Assembly: GCF_945859685.1 (NCBI RefSeq)
Contig: NC_079148.1
Span: forward strand, 42,481,946 to 42,545,945
DNA length: 64,000 bases
Origin: Eupeodes corollae
Taxonomy: Eukaryota > Arthropoda > Insecta > Diptera > Syrphidae
Direction of reading: 5' to 3'
Shown: positions 40,208 through 51,400 of the stretch, piece by piece
Layout: the number at the start of each line of letters is the position of its first letter
How positions within the stretch are numbered: the stretch's first letter is position 1
The notes under the pieces: generated by a model
Databases searched by the model: none
What the model saw: the letters and a program-made list of their open reading frames with translations, nothing else
What the model was told of the DNA's origin: nothing
Made by a program: the position numbers and the translations under genes

Positions 40208-40747
40208 TCATTTAAGGAGTTTTGCTCGTTCAACCACGTCCGTTCTTCGTCTTATTTCTGTATTTCTCACTCTCTGGCTAATTCGTAGGTTAAGTAGTTT
40301 TCTTTCCATCTTGGTTTGGCATATTCTTATTTTGTCAAGTAAACTTGAAGTCAAGGGTATAGTCTGTAACCCATACGTCATAACAGGTAGAATAGTAGAG
40401 TCTAGTATATATTTTCTTGTTTCGTCGCTTAGATTCGATTGTAATATTTGTTTTAGACTCCAAAATTGTTTCCAACTATGGGTAATGCGTCTAGAAACTT
40501 CTTTTTTCTCTTGGTTAATGAATGACTTAATCTGTCCTAGATAAGTATAATCTTCTACATATTCTGTGTGTTCGTTATCCAACAATATGTCATCTTTAAT
40601 ATGGTTAGTCATTATCTTAGTTTTTGACTTATTGATATGAAGTCCAACTTTCTTGCATTCATTTGTCAATTCTATGAGCATATTTTGTATTTGTCCGGAA
40701 GTTGATGAAATGAGAACTATGTCATCAGCGAATCTAAGGTTGCTCAA
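40208..40747 (-). pseudogene. RTE-B reverse transcriptase C-terminal fragment
   Basis: A 179-codon open frame starts just before the catalytic motif (RFADDIVLIS) and runs through the thumb, with YLGQIKSF and YGLQTIPLT blocks. It lacks motifs upstream because of the 45-nt insertion at 40826-40870 and the frameshift beyond. This is a fragment of the transposon protein. Confidence 0.8.
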
Positions 40748-40825
40748 ATATTGTCCCCAAATATTTATTCCATATCTATTGACCCAGTTTAGTTTCTTGA
40801 ATATTTCTTCCAGTACGGCAGAATA

Positions 40826-40870
40826 GGCCCTAGTTCACACAGGACTGTAGCGCCAACTTAAGTTAAGTAA
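40826..40870 (+). mobile_element. 45-nt RTE-A 3' end insertion inside RTE-B
   Basis: GGCCCTAGTTCACACAGGAC then TGTAGCGCCAACTTAAGTTA then AGTAA is the very end of the RTE-A family, + orientation. It sits within the RTE-B RT sequence and is flanked by GGCAGAATA (40817-40825) and GGCAGAGAATA (40871-40881), a target-site duplication with a 2-nt difference. Removing the insert and one repeat restores the RTE-B reading through PLFSAVLEEIFKK. Confidence 0.85.
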
Positions 40871-41794
40871 GGCAGAGAATAATGGTCTTGACATTGGATC
40901 CCCCTGTCTTACGCCTCTCTTTATTTTTATTTCTCTTCCTATTCTTTCGGTTTTTATTTTCGAAACGCTGTCTGTATATATATTTTTCAACGTCCTTATA
41001 AAGATAGGATGAATTCCTTGGTTTGTCAGCGCTGTCCATATTTCGTCATGTTCTACTGAAGTCAATATATAACAGATACAAAGGTTTTTCAAATTCGTTA
41101 GTTTTTTCAATTAGTTGGTTCATTGTTTGTAGATGGTCTGTTGTTGAAAAACCTTCTCGGAATCCTGCTTGTTCCCTTGGCTGATTTCTGTTTAATGTGT
41201 CCTTAATTTTTGTGTACATTACTTTGGAGAACAGTTTATATATCATAGAAATGTTGCTTATTGGTCTGTAGTTATTTATGTCATCTTTATTTCCTTTTTT
41301 GTGGATAAGCGTAATTGTAGCTTGTTTCCATTGTTTTGGAATCTGCTGTGTTATAAATATGTCATTAAAAATCGTGGTCAAGACTCTAGACTTCGGTTGT
41401 TTTCCATATTTGAGCATTTCTGTTACAATACCATCATTTCCTGTACACTTATCTGTCTTAAGATCGTCAATTGCTTGTTCAATATATGTTTTTGTAAAAA
41501 GTGTAACAGTATTTAAGTTGAAGTCACTGTCCGCCATCGATATATTATCATCTTTTATTTATTTTGTCGAACTGAAAAGTTCTTCGAAAAACTTGGTAGC
41601 AATCCTCTTTTGGGAAAAATTCAAAGCAGAGGAGAAATTGTATATAATTTGGGGTCAAATATTTTTTAAAGTAAAACTTATAATCGGGATGCATAAGTAA
41701 AGGTGTCTCTGCATTAGCGAATCGGGTCTGATAGTAAAAAACCTCTTAATCAGGAACAAATATATTCAAGTTTCCATAGGAAGTTATTGTAGTC

Positions 41795-42340
41795 TGTCCA
41801 ATTTGTCAAATTAAAAATGTTGACATTCCTGGACGTTTTCAAGGCTCTTAGAATCTAAATCAGAGACTTTTGGAGAGATGTCTGAAACTTTTTTCGTAGT
41901 CTCACGAACCAATAACGCAAGCGACTAGTGAAAAATCAACTAACGGTTTTTTTATAAATCAAAAAACTAAATATTCTACAAAGAAAAGATGATTTTGCCT
42001 GCAAAAAAATCGAATTGACAGTTTTTTTACAAAAAAAAATATATAAAAACATAAAAGAAACATTAATAAATAAATGTTGGTAAAAATTGAATTCTGGCTG
42101 AAATATCTTGACAAAACTTAACATTCAACATGCAGTATTTTTTATAAAAATCCAACAGTCAGTATTTTTATAAAAACTAAAATCTACACAAAATTGGTAA
42201 AAATTGATGTTACATTTTCAATAGCCTCAGGATTCATCTGATATTACAATGAACCATAAAACTGGCGTACTTGTGTCTTACTCCATTACAGACAGCCATT
42301 TTAACTTAACAAATCAGACAGACGTGATTGGAAGTCATCA
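41795..42340 (+). repeat. Non-coding dispersed repeat, copy 2
   Basis: Shorter relative of 29137-30290, in the same orientation and block order: CTGTCCAATTTGTCAAATTA, TTGACATTCCTGGACGTTTT, TCGAATTGACAGTTTTTTTA, AAAAATCCAACAGTC, AAAATTGATGTT, and an ACAGACGTGATTGGAAGTCA end at about 42313. No conserved frame. A Jockey/CR1-like element follows directly. Confidence 0.6.
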
Positions 42341-42344
42341 ATGT

Positions 42345-44065
42345 CTGCAGTGTCCCAAAGGCAGTAAAAATTGTTGGTCATTTGTAAAAAATATGAGGAA
42401 TTCGGTTCCTACGCTCGGTGTGAAAGACATTGGCAGTTCGCCGAAAATTCAACGCTGCCAGTGAGTGTTATGACTCCGCCTGTACTTGATTGAGTTAATG
42501 ATTCTATGGGGCAAATCTTTTTTCGCACTCGTACTGTAGCGAGAGTCCTAAAAGATCTTAACATCCATAAATCTGCTGGTCCGGATGGTATCCCCGCTAT
42601 TGTTTTGAAGAGGTGTTCTTCATCGCTGGCAAAACCACTGCGTAAGCTTTTTCATCTGTCCAGCCTATTCCCAAAAAAGGTGAATCTTCCCCACCGTCTA
42701 ACTACCGACCGATTGCACTTACGTCCCTTCTTTATAAGGTAATGGAAACGCTGATTAAGCTTCTTAATGAACGACAGTATGGCTCTTGTCCACTGGTGAT
42801 CTCATGGTTCATCTCACCACCGAACAGTGGAACTAATCTTTACATAGTTTTGGAGAAAGTAAGTTTATTGCACTAGATATTTCAAAAGCATTTGATAGGG
42901 TTTGGCATCAGGCTCTCTCATCGAAAATGAGTGCTTTCGGTTTTCATGAATCCCTCCTTCATTGGATTAGTGATTACCTTTCGAATCGTTCAATACAAGT
43001 TGTATTGGATGGATTCAAGTCTGAAAACCACAAAATAAATGCTGGTGTGCCCCAGGGCTCTGTTCTATCTCCAACACTCTTTCTCATTTTTATTAATGAT
43101 CTCCTGTCTGCAACATCTAATCCAATACATTGTTTCGCTGACGATAGTACTCTTAGCTTTTCATATTCGTTTTAAGATTCACACCCCTCTTCTTCGGATG
43201 TGGAACTGCAACGACAAAATTTGATAAGCTCATTAAATTCCGACCTAAACAGCATTGTACAATGGGGAATAAGAAACCGCGTGGAATTTAATGCTTCGAA
43301 AACGCAATGCTGTCTTGTATCGTTAAAGCGAAATATACCCCCCCTGCCATTATCCATAAATGGCACTTGCATCGAGGAAACTGAACATCTCGATATTCTT
43401 GGTATGTGTATCACCAACCACCTTTTGTGGAACGATCACATACGCGATGTCGCCAAAAATGCCGCAAGATGTTTGGGTTTTCTAAGGCGATGCAAGAAGT
43501 TTTTCTCCCCCTCTGATCTGGCTGTTATTTACAAGACTTATATACGTCCAAAGCTTGAGTATAACTCCCATATCTGGGCTGGTGCTCCTGCAACTTACTT
43601 AAGCCTCTTGGACAGTATTGAACGTAGAGCATTTAGACTGATTGGTGATATTACCATCATAAGATCATTTACGTCACTTGAACATCGTCGAAATGTTTCT
43701 TGTCTCACCCTCTTTTACCGTTATTTTAATGGTTTATGCTCTAGAGAAATAGCCAGCTGCATTCCTCCCCTTAAACAGTTCAACCGTAATACTCGGGCTT
43801 CTAGGAATGCTCATCAATATACCCTCGAGCCCATCTTCGGTCGTACTGTCAAGTACAGAGATTCGTTCTTTAGCCGTACTTTGCGAATGTGGAATGCCTT
43901 GCCACACTGTCTTTCCCAGCTATTGCAATATTTAGGAATTCAAAACCAATGTGCACCGACATCTCCTTTCAACCCCTCTCTCCCTTTTCTAGTGCTCACA
44001 CTGTGTCTACATAATGAGGGTAATATATACCTTTGAGTGTGCGCTTATTATAAAAAAAAAATGTG
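42345..44065 (+). mobile_element. Jockey/CR1-like element 'B', copy 2 (longest)
   Basis: A 5'-truncated retroelement. The pre-RT part reads GSKNCWSFVKNMRNSVP near 42361. RT pieces follow in order: RTVARVLKDLNIHKSAGPDG near 42530; a short palm-start piece with deletion near 42780-42900; FGFHESLLHWISDYLSNRSI, then AGVPQGSVLSPTLFLIFIND (motif B) and CFADDSTLSFS (motif C, 43132-43164); after a frameshift, VEFNASKTQCCLVSLKR; thumb and C-terminus to the stop at 44036. The end is an A-rich tail at about 44050-44062. Motif C keeps FADD, but the frame is broken at least three times. Related pieces lie at 14545-15760, 57960-58258 and 62650-62810. Confidence 0.85.
43200..44036 (+). pseudogene. Element B reverse transcriptase C-terminal open frame
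   Basis: 278 codons stay open. It covers the region after catalytic motif C: NASKTQCCLV, a TYIRPKLEYNSHIWAGAP block, ERRAFRLIGD and SFFSRTLRMWNALP. This C-terminal domain is characteristic of Jockey/CR1-like RT proteins. It is separated from motif C by a frameshift near 43175, so no complete protein can be made. Confidence 0.8.
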
Positions 44066-44705
44066 ATAACAATTTTAAAACAATTTTTTTATAAATTAAG
44101 TAAGCCTTTTAATATCACCAAATTTTCAGCAAATTTGAAATTTTATGTTACCTTTACGTGTCTTATATAAAGTTTAAGGATTCTCTGAACCACATGCTAC
44201 AACTAAATTTGTTTGACCAATCCAATTTTATTCGTTCTTACGGTAGAACTTCGGGACAGGCTTCAGATTTATTAGAGCTTTCTCTTAATTTGTCTAAGGG
44301 TTAATATTTCAATAACCGACCACATAACGTATTTTCTTACTTTGAAATTAGGTATAAATTCAGTGTATAAAGTTAATTAAAGACAGCTTTCCAATTGTCT
44401 ATGCTATCGGAAATCTAAACATCACCCTTGCTATAAAAAAACTTAGGGATATCTTTATCAAAAAACGTTAAAAAATCAAAATAGGGCGGGTATATAGGCA
44501 TCACAACCTTGTGTTTATAATAACTTTACAAGATTATGCACCTTTCAACTCAAGAAAACGCTCCAAAAAAATCTAGCTCTAGGAGCTCTTTAATACCTGA
44601 TATTCAATAGCTCCTAAACCATATCAATTGTACTCTACTGTCTACCCAACAACGATGAAAACATCTACGAACTTCTTAAAAACATTGACATACAAATTAC
44701 GAGTA
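44066..44705. other. AT-rich spacer
   Basis: No gene seen. The sequence ends at the TA target dinucleotide of the mariner element. Confidence 0.45.
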
Positions 44706-44707
44706 TA

Positions 44708-45619
44708 CGAGGTGTGTTCAAAAAGAACCCGGAATTTTCGTTTTTTTCAGAAAAATATTTATTTATTCGTTTACATCAATGTGGTCCCCTTCGAAGTAGT
44801 CCCCCGAGATATAATACACTTAAACCAGCGTTTTTTTCCTATCTTCGAAGATCTCTTGATATTCACTTTTTAATATGTCCTTGGACATTCTCAGCGATTC
44901 GGCCTTTATTTCTTCGATCGAGGAAAAACGCCGTCATTTCATGGGTCTCTTCAACTTTGGAAACAGGAAAAAGTCACACGGAACCATATCTGGTGAATAT
45001 GGAGGTTGGGGTCATGACTACGGTATTGTTTTTTGGCCAAAAAATTACGAACAAGCAAACAATTCCTGGTGCAAAAGCCATGAATTGTTTTTACACAAAT
45101 CTAAGCGTTTGTTCGTATTTCTTCACGCAAACGTCGCATAACTTCAAGGTTATACTTCTTATCAACCGTAGGACCTTGTGGTAAGAACTCTTGATGCACT
45201 ATGCCATTATAATCGAAGAACACAGTAAGCAAAACCTTCACATTCGATCGAACTGACGTGCTTTTTTCTGTCTTGGTGACGTTCGATGCTTCTAGGTGGA
45301 TGAATGTGCTTTGGTTTCGATATCATAACCGTACACCCATGTTTCATCACCAGTTATAACCCTTTCAAGCAAACTTAAACTTGGATCGCCGTTGACAGCT
45401 CCTGAGCGATGTTTAAGCCATTTTTTTTTTGGTCAAAATTCAACAGTTTTGGAGTGAATTTTGCAAAAATCGCCAAGCTCATAAAAAAACATCGAGTTTT
45501 AGCAATACCCACGACATAGTAAACAGTGAATATAGCTGAAAATTGCTTCAAAAAATGACCTTCGGACTCTCCATACCCGCGAAATTTATAAATGCCGGGT
45601 ACTTTTTGAACACACCTCG
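44708..45619 (-). mobile_element. Mariner element with TIRs, internally decayed
   Basis: Terminal inverted repeats CGAGGTGTGTTCAAAAAG (44708-44725) and its complement at the right end (to 45619) are flanked by TA on both sides (44706-44707, 45620-45621), as Tc1/mariner elements require. The transposase lies on the - strand in broken frames: VLLTVFFDYNGIVHQEFLPQ near 45190-45235, then PTVDKKYNLEVMRRLREEIR near 45115-45170, a typical mariner block around the second catalytic Asp. The total of 912 bp is shorter than the usual about 1.3 kb, and frames contain stops, so it is inactive but could still be mobilised in trans, since both ends are present. Confidence 0.85.
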
Positions 45620-45659
45620 TACATTATATAGCCTAAGCCTGAACTTTACCATCTTATTA

Positions 45660-46871
45660 CTTACTTACTTACTTAAGGTGGCGCTACAGTCCTGTGTGAA
45701 CTAGGGCCTCACCCAACAAACTTCTCCATCTAGCTTGGTCCCTAGCTAGATGTCTCCAGTTTCGCGCTCCAAGTTGGGTGGGGTCACCTTCCACTTGTGC
45801 GCGCCACCTGATCCGCGGTCTTCCTCTACTGCGCTGTCCTGTGGGTGTGGATTCTAAGACTTTCCGGGCCAGAGCATTGGTTTCCATGCGTTCTACGTGA
45901 CCCAGCCATCTTAGTCGTTGGACTTTTACCCTTCTGGCTAAGTCTACGTCACTGTACAGCCCGTACAACTCGTCGTTCCATCTTCTAATCCACTCCCCTT
46001 CGATGCATACGGGACCGTAGAAGAACAAGAATAACTTTTCTCTCAAACCGAACCAAGGTGCTTTCATCCGGATTTGTCATAGTCCATGCTTCTGCACCGT
46101 AGAGCAGGACGAGGATGATAAGTGTCTTATATATCGACACTTTGGTCCCTCGAGAGAGGACTTTATCACTCAATTTCTTTCTTAGTCCAAAGAAACATCG
46201 GTTAGCAAGAGTTATTCTTCGTTTGATCTCAGCGCTGGTGTTGTTTTCTGTTTTTACAGCGGAGCCTAGGTAGACGAAGTTCTTGACTACCTCAAAGTTA
46301 CGTCTGTCGATGGTGACGTTTTGACCAAGACGTCGGTGTTGTATGTCCTTTCTTGACGACAGCATGTACTTTGTTTTGCCCTCATTAACCGTTAAACCCA
46401 TTTTTGCCGCCTCTGCCTCAATACTCACAAAAGCCTCATTGACATCACGCTGAGTTCTGCCGATTATGTCAATGTCATCAGCATATGCTAGTAATTGGAC
46501 AGACTTTTGAAAGATAGTGCCGCTAGTGTTGACGTGTAAGCTCTGCATTATTCTTTCAAGTACGATGTTAAAAAATCGCATGACAGCGCATCACCTTGTC
46601 TAACACATTTTTTGACACCGAAATGTTCTGTTAAGTTGTTTCCAACCTCTATGGAGCAGCGTGAATTCTCCATAGTCATCCTGCACACACGGACGAATTT
46701 GGCAGGGATGCCAAAACTAGACATGGCTCTATACAGCTCGTCCCTGTAGATGCTGTCAAATGCCGCCTTGAAATCGATGAAAAGATGGTGGGTGTCGATT
46801 TGGTGTTCTTGGGTTTTTTCCAGGATCTGCCGTAATGTGAATATTTGATCAACTGTGGACTTTCCTTTCAT
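45660..46871 (-). mobile_element. RTE-A non-LTR retrotransposon, copy 3 (5' truncated)
   Basis: Flanked by CCATCTTATTA at 45649-45659 and 46872-46882, an exact 11-bp target duplication. The 3' end (left) has TAAG repeats. The - strand reads from STVDQIFTLRQILEKTQ (46850) through FIDFKAAFDSIYRDELYRAM (motif A), then with a frameshift at motif B (VRQGDALSCDF), LLAYADDIDIIGRTQ (motif C, near 46490), and the C-terminal RWLGHVERMET domain (near 45900). Everything 5' of the RT start is missing. Two frameshifts and otherwise good coding conservation point to fairly recent insertion. Confidence 0.9.
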
Positions 46872-46882
46872 CCATCTTATTA

Positions 46883-48405
46883 ACTTTTTTTGATATATCA
46901 TAGAAATGTAAAATGAGTCATATTATGTTTAAGCTATTACACTTTTTGTCCTCTTAATCTTGATACTGAAACCTGCATACTAGAATTAGATAATTTTGAA
47001 AATGGTTCTAAAAAATTGATGTTATCACCGGATTCAGAAAACCGGGCAGTGTTGACCATTCACCAACAAAATACAACACTAAAAAAGGTCACCCAAATCC
47101 ACTAGATGGATAACCTAGCCAGGTACTTTAAAGTGTTTTAATATTGAAACTGAGAGGAAAAATACTGACTACACATAGGACTATTTGTATGTTTTACTCA
47201 ATCTCCTATTAAAAAAAAACTCGTAAATTAATTAAGTAACAAATGAGGAAAAATTAGTAAGTATCAGTTTAAAATCTGATATCCGGTCACTTTTTCTGCT
47301 TCGCAAATTCAAAAGACAATAAAATCAAAAAACTTTTAGGAATATTCAAATCAACCTAAACTTTACTTTACTTACTCATGATTCATAAAAAAACATCCGG
47401 GGTTTATGTCCTCGTAGAATTCATACCTCCCATTGTTGCCCAAAATCTGAACAAAAGAAAATAACTCAGCGGCATTTTAGCACCAGTTTTTCATACCTTT
47501 GCCATCCGAAACTCATCTTTTCTTGATTTTATCTTCTCAAATCTTTGTCTTGCTTAATCAAGATTTTATTTTCCACATTTTTTTAGAATTTCAGATAAAT
47601 TCTAATCATGACTACAAGTTTTGTGTAAGATGCTAACCAACAGAACACCAATGACCGGAATCGGAAATGCTTAAACTTACAACCTACGAGTTTCAATTCA
47701 AACTCAAGATTCAAGTTCAAACCAGAAACCTCATCGCATACACAAAAATACACCAAGAGAAGTAACACCAATTCCCCACGCTATGGAATTCACCTTTTCT
47801 GTAGAAACAACAAAATCAAGTATTCCATTCCAGTGCTGTGGAGGAATGAATTCAGAAAAAATACCCACTGACTGGAAAAATGACCTGTTGTTTTTTAAAA
47901 TTAAAATAAAACAACACAAAAGTAAAGTATCTGCTTTCAAAAACATCGATGGTTTGGTTTTTGTTTATCATTTTTCAATTTCGTTCTCTAATTTTTGTAA
48001 AAATGAAATCTATCTTTATTTTGTATCCAAATCCTCATACATCGAATTATATACAATTCAAAAGTTTTCCTTTTCCCAGTTGTACTCTAATACATCTCTC
48101 TTTATTATTGTCCACAATTCGTACTATTTTATTGATAAGACCGAAATGTGTACATTTTATTTTGCTGGCCATGATTTTTGTTGTGATAAGAGAGTAGTTT
48201 GGCACAAAACCATAATCATGTGGCGCGCTCGGAGTCTAGAGATATCTCTGGCGAGATACTGTGACTGTCAGTACACAACTCAGTAATGATTTGTTCCCTC
48301 CAAAGTAAACGTGAATATCTTGGATAACGATTATCTTTTTTTTTCTAATATAGGATTAAAATATATATTTAAGTTTTAAAAAAAGCAACATTTTATATCA
48401 ACAAA
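46883..48405. other. Spacer upstream of the carrier gene
   Basis: This stretch should contain the promoter and leader of the gene starting at 48406. No core-promoter element was decisive. The 167-codon open frame at 47783-48286 shows no family features and ends before the gene; I regard it as chance or leader. Confidence 0.35.
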
Positions 48406-51400
48406 ATGAGAGGAAGTGAATCGGAAAACAATTTTAAAACAGGTGCCATTGACTTCACAGCAGGTTCTCTGGGTGAGTTTACAATTCCTTCAGGAATTTA
48501 GACATTGCTAGAGAAAGCTTAGTAAGCAGAATCTAGCGTCGTGGGTCAAATTCTGATACCTTAAAACCTACTCGTGCTTCTTTGTGATTATGTGATAACT
48601 GATAAGGTTTAAAAAGATCACCCATTCAATTAGTTTGGGAAGTTTTTGTTATTTATTATTTAAGATGTTCATCCTTGCCCTTTTAAGTATTCGTTAAAAA
48701 CCATGTCATGGGTTGTAGAAAGTCATAATCTAAACAGGGACTTCTTCTATAACGATTATAGATATCTGAGGTTGAAAGATATTTAATTAATAAAGATTAC
48801 AATTATCTGCCCAATCGTTTGTCGGACTTGTTGATTCACGTGTATAAATTATGAATATGTTTGTCTTTTAGATAATAAAATGTGTCGCCTTCGGAATTTT
48901 GTATTGTTTTTAATTAATGTAAATTGTGGGACTGATATAATTTTTGGCTGCTCACGGATTGCTTTGGCTTTTAGTGCTTGAATCTACTTCAGATTTGTCC
49001 GTCCTTCAAGGTTATCTAAAGAAAAATCCAAAACGGTCGAATCGTAGCTCTAAGGCGATCACTGTAGAAGCATTGGCTTTTCGACAATAGCATGCGGGTT
49101 TACCAAGTCGAGATTTAATGGTTATCTGAGTCAAAACACTCTGATGCCCAATCTCCGAAAGTATAACCAAATGGTCATGCGACTACAATTGCCGAGCCAG
49201 TTGGATATCGTATGCGATAAATATGAGATCTTTGCGCAGGATTCGCCTCTGACTAGTGCGTGAAATGTCGAGATCGATGGTGGGTTAATGTTAGTGAATT
49301 GATTCCTGCATTTTCGGATAAATCAGCCAAATTCTCGTCGGGATCGTAAGTGTTGTCCAAAAGCATACTAGTCTAAGGAAATCTTTTACATAAACTTTCG
49401 GTGTGTGCCTCATTTAAAAAATATTTGAATATTTCCCAAAGTTGTCAACTTAAGAATCACTCATTTAATTCCGAGGAGGGAAGATATTGACTCAAAATAA
49501 CCTATGATTTGAAAGGAAAATAGTCAATGTTCGCACTTTATTTAGCTCTATATATATACACTAGTCGGCATAAGTATTTTGTCGACCTTTTTATATATAA
49601 CTAACACAATCTTTAAAATAGTCAAACAAATATTTTTTCCTAAAAACTTAAAAAGACATAAATAAATTATTGATTTCACTCGTTGGCATAAGTATTTTGA
49701 GAGGCATGCATTATTTGACAAAGTTTAAATTTGACAAAAATAAAGAAATGAAGAAATGTATAACCTCCTTTGGCTTCAATAACTTTTTGAAGGCGTCTCG
49801 GTACTGAATCCACTAAATTTTGAAGAATATCTGGAGATATCTCTTTCCAAAGGGAATTTACCTCAGCAATTGTCTCCTCTCTGGTTTTATTTAAAGAAAC
49901 TGTTCTTTTGCGTTTCAAAAGAGACCAGACGTTTTCTATAATATTTAAATCTCGACTTTGAGGTGGCCTGTCCAAAGTAGTAACACCAACATTCTTCCAA
50001 AAATTCATTACCAGCCTTTGTGGCATGGGGCATTGTCCTGTTGCAGGATGAATGATTCGAGAAAAAGCATATCCCCGGATGGAAAGGCATTATCATTTAG
50101 GGCAGAGTTGTTGCGGATGGACAAATTTTGACATCCGCAGATGCGGATGCTGATTTTTTAAGACTCACATCCGCGGATGCGGATTTTAGAATGTATTAAA
50201 TAAAGACAATTTTAAGTCCGTAAATAAAGGAGTTATACTTAGGATCTGGCCCTCCAGGTTGGAGGTTGTGCGTCGGGGTGACTTCCTGGCCACGTAAAAG
50301 CTTTCAAAGTTGCGAAGCACCAACAAGCCTCGGATACGGACGGATTTACTGTTGACAACCAACGCAAACGAATAAAGGACAACGAACTTCGGATATGCAC
50401 GTGGAATGTTAGGTCCCTTAACAGACCACGTGCGGCCGAAGAATTAGCGGAGGCCCTAGAACGATATAAAGCAGATATCACCGCCATCCAGGAAATACGA
50501 TGGGATGGGCCGGGCAAAAAGAGGATGAAAAACTGCGATATTTACTATGGTGACTGCTACCACGAAAACCAACAGCGCTTATTTGGATGCGGATTCGTCA
50601 TTGGAGCCAGACTTAGGCAAGAAGTCTTGAGCTATAGGTGCATCAATGAGCGCCTCATGACCATACGCATCAAGGCTAAATTCGGCAACATTAGCCTGAT
50701 ATGCGCGCACGCCCCCACAGAAGAGAAAGACGACAGCACCAAAGATATGTTCTTCGAGCTCTTAGACAAAACATATGAGCAGTGCCCTAGCTACGATATT
50801 AAAATAGTCCTGGGCGATTTTAATGCCAAGCTAGGAAGGGAAGACATCTTTGGTGGAATAATCGGGAAGAACAGCCTGCACGACAACACTTCCGACAATG
50901 GATTCAGGCTCATAGATTTTGCTGCGGGGCGAAACGTAATGGTAGCCAGTACGCGTTTTCCACACCTCAACATCCACAAAGGAACTTGGACTTCTCCAGA
51001 TCAATCTACCGTCAACCAGATTGACCATATTGCGATCGACGCCAGACACGCTTCCAGCATCATGGATGTACGAACTTTCCGAGGAGCTAACATCGACTCG
51101 GACCACTACCTCGTTGTAGCCAGGGTAGCACTTCGGATTTCCAGACCCAAGGCATAACAGGGAGGTGCTGGGAGAAGATACAACGTCGAACGGCTACAAT
51201 CGCCAGAGATCGCCAAATCCTTTTCCGACCGAGTGACAAGTAACCTCTCTCGAAGTTCTCTGCCGCCAACACAATGTATCGAAAACCAGTGGCAACATTG
51301 CCAAGATGCAATCAGAGAAGCCGCCTCTGATGTTCTGGGTTTCAAACAGCCACCAACAAGGAACCAAGGAACTGGTTTGATGAGGAATGTCGGCAGGCAA

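Larger units (their letters stand above)
39823..41640 (-). mobile_element. RTE-clade retrotransposon 'RTE-B', 5' truncated
   Basis: On the - strand, from right to left: KCTGNDGIVTEMLKYG and WKQATITLIHKKGNKDDINN with NYRPISNISMIYKLFSKVMY (41046-41537), then a frameshift in motif A (LYLLYIDFSRT ends early), KRGVRQGDPMSRPLFSA (motif B, near 40900), then after an inserted 45-nt fragment LSNLRFADDIVLISST (motif C, near 40730), INKSKTKIM and the thumb, ending at about 40208. The 3' end (left) has a tail of ATT repeats at 39824-39840. Motif C is intact but the frame is broken at least twice. The FADD-type signature with GVRQGDP is typical of RTE-clade elements; it is clearly different from the RTE-A family. 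Confidence 0.85.

Noticed and set aside
44875..45141. + strand open frame of 88 codons within the mariner element
   Set aside because: The transposase lies on the - strand; this frame is its antisense shadow.
47783..48286. + strand open frame of 167 codons before the carrier gene
   Set aside because: No recognisable domain, unusual composition (Phe/Ser/Tyr-rich), and a stop before the carrier start. Could be leader sequence.
48950..49350. Possible additional transposase in the GC-richer patch of carrier intron 1
   Set aside because: Pieces in several frames were read on both strands but none gave an ordered set of family motifs; left unassigned.
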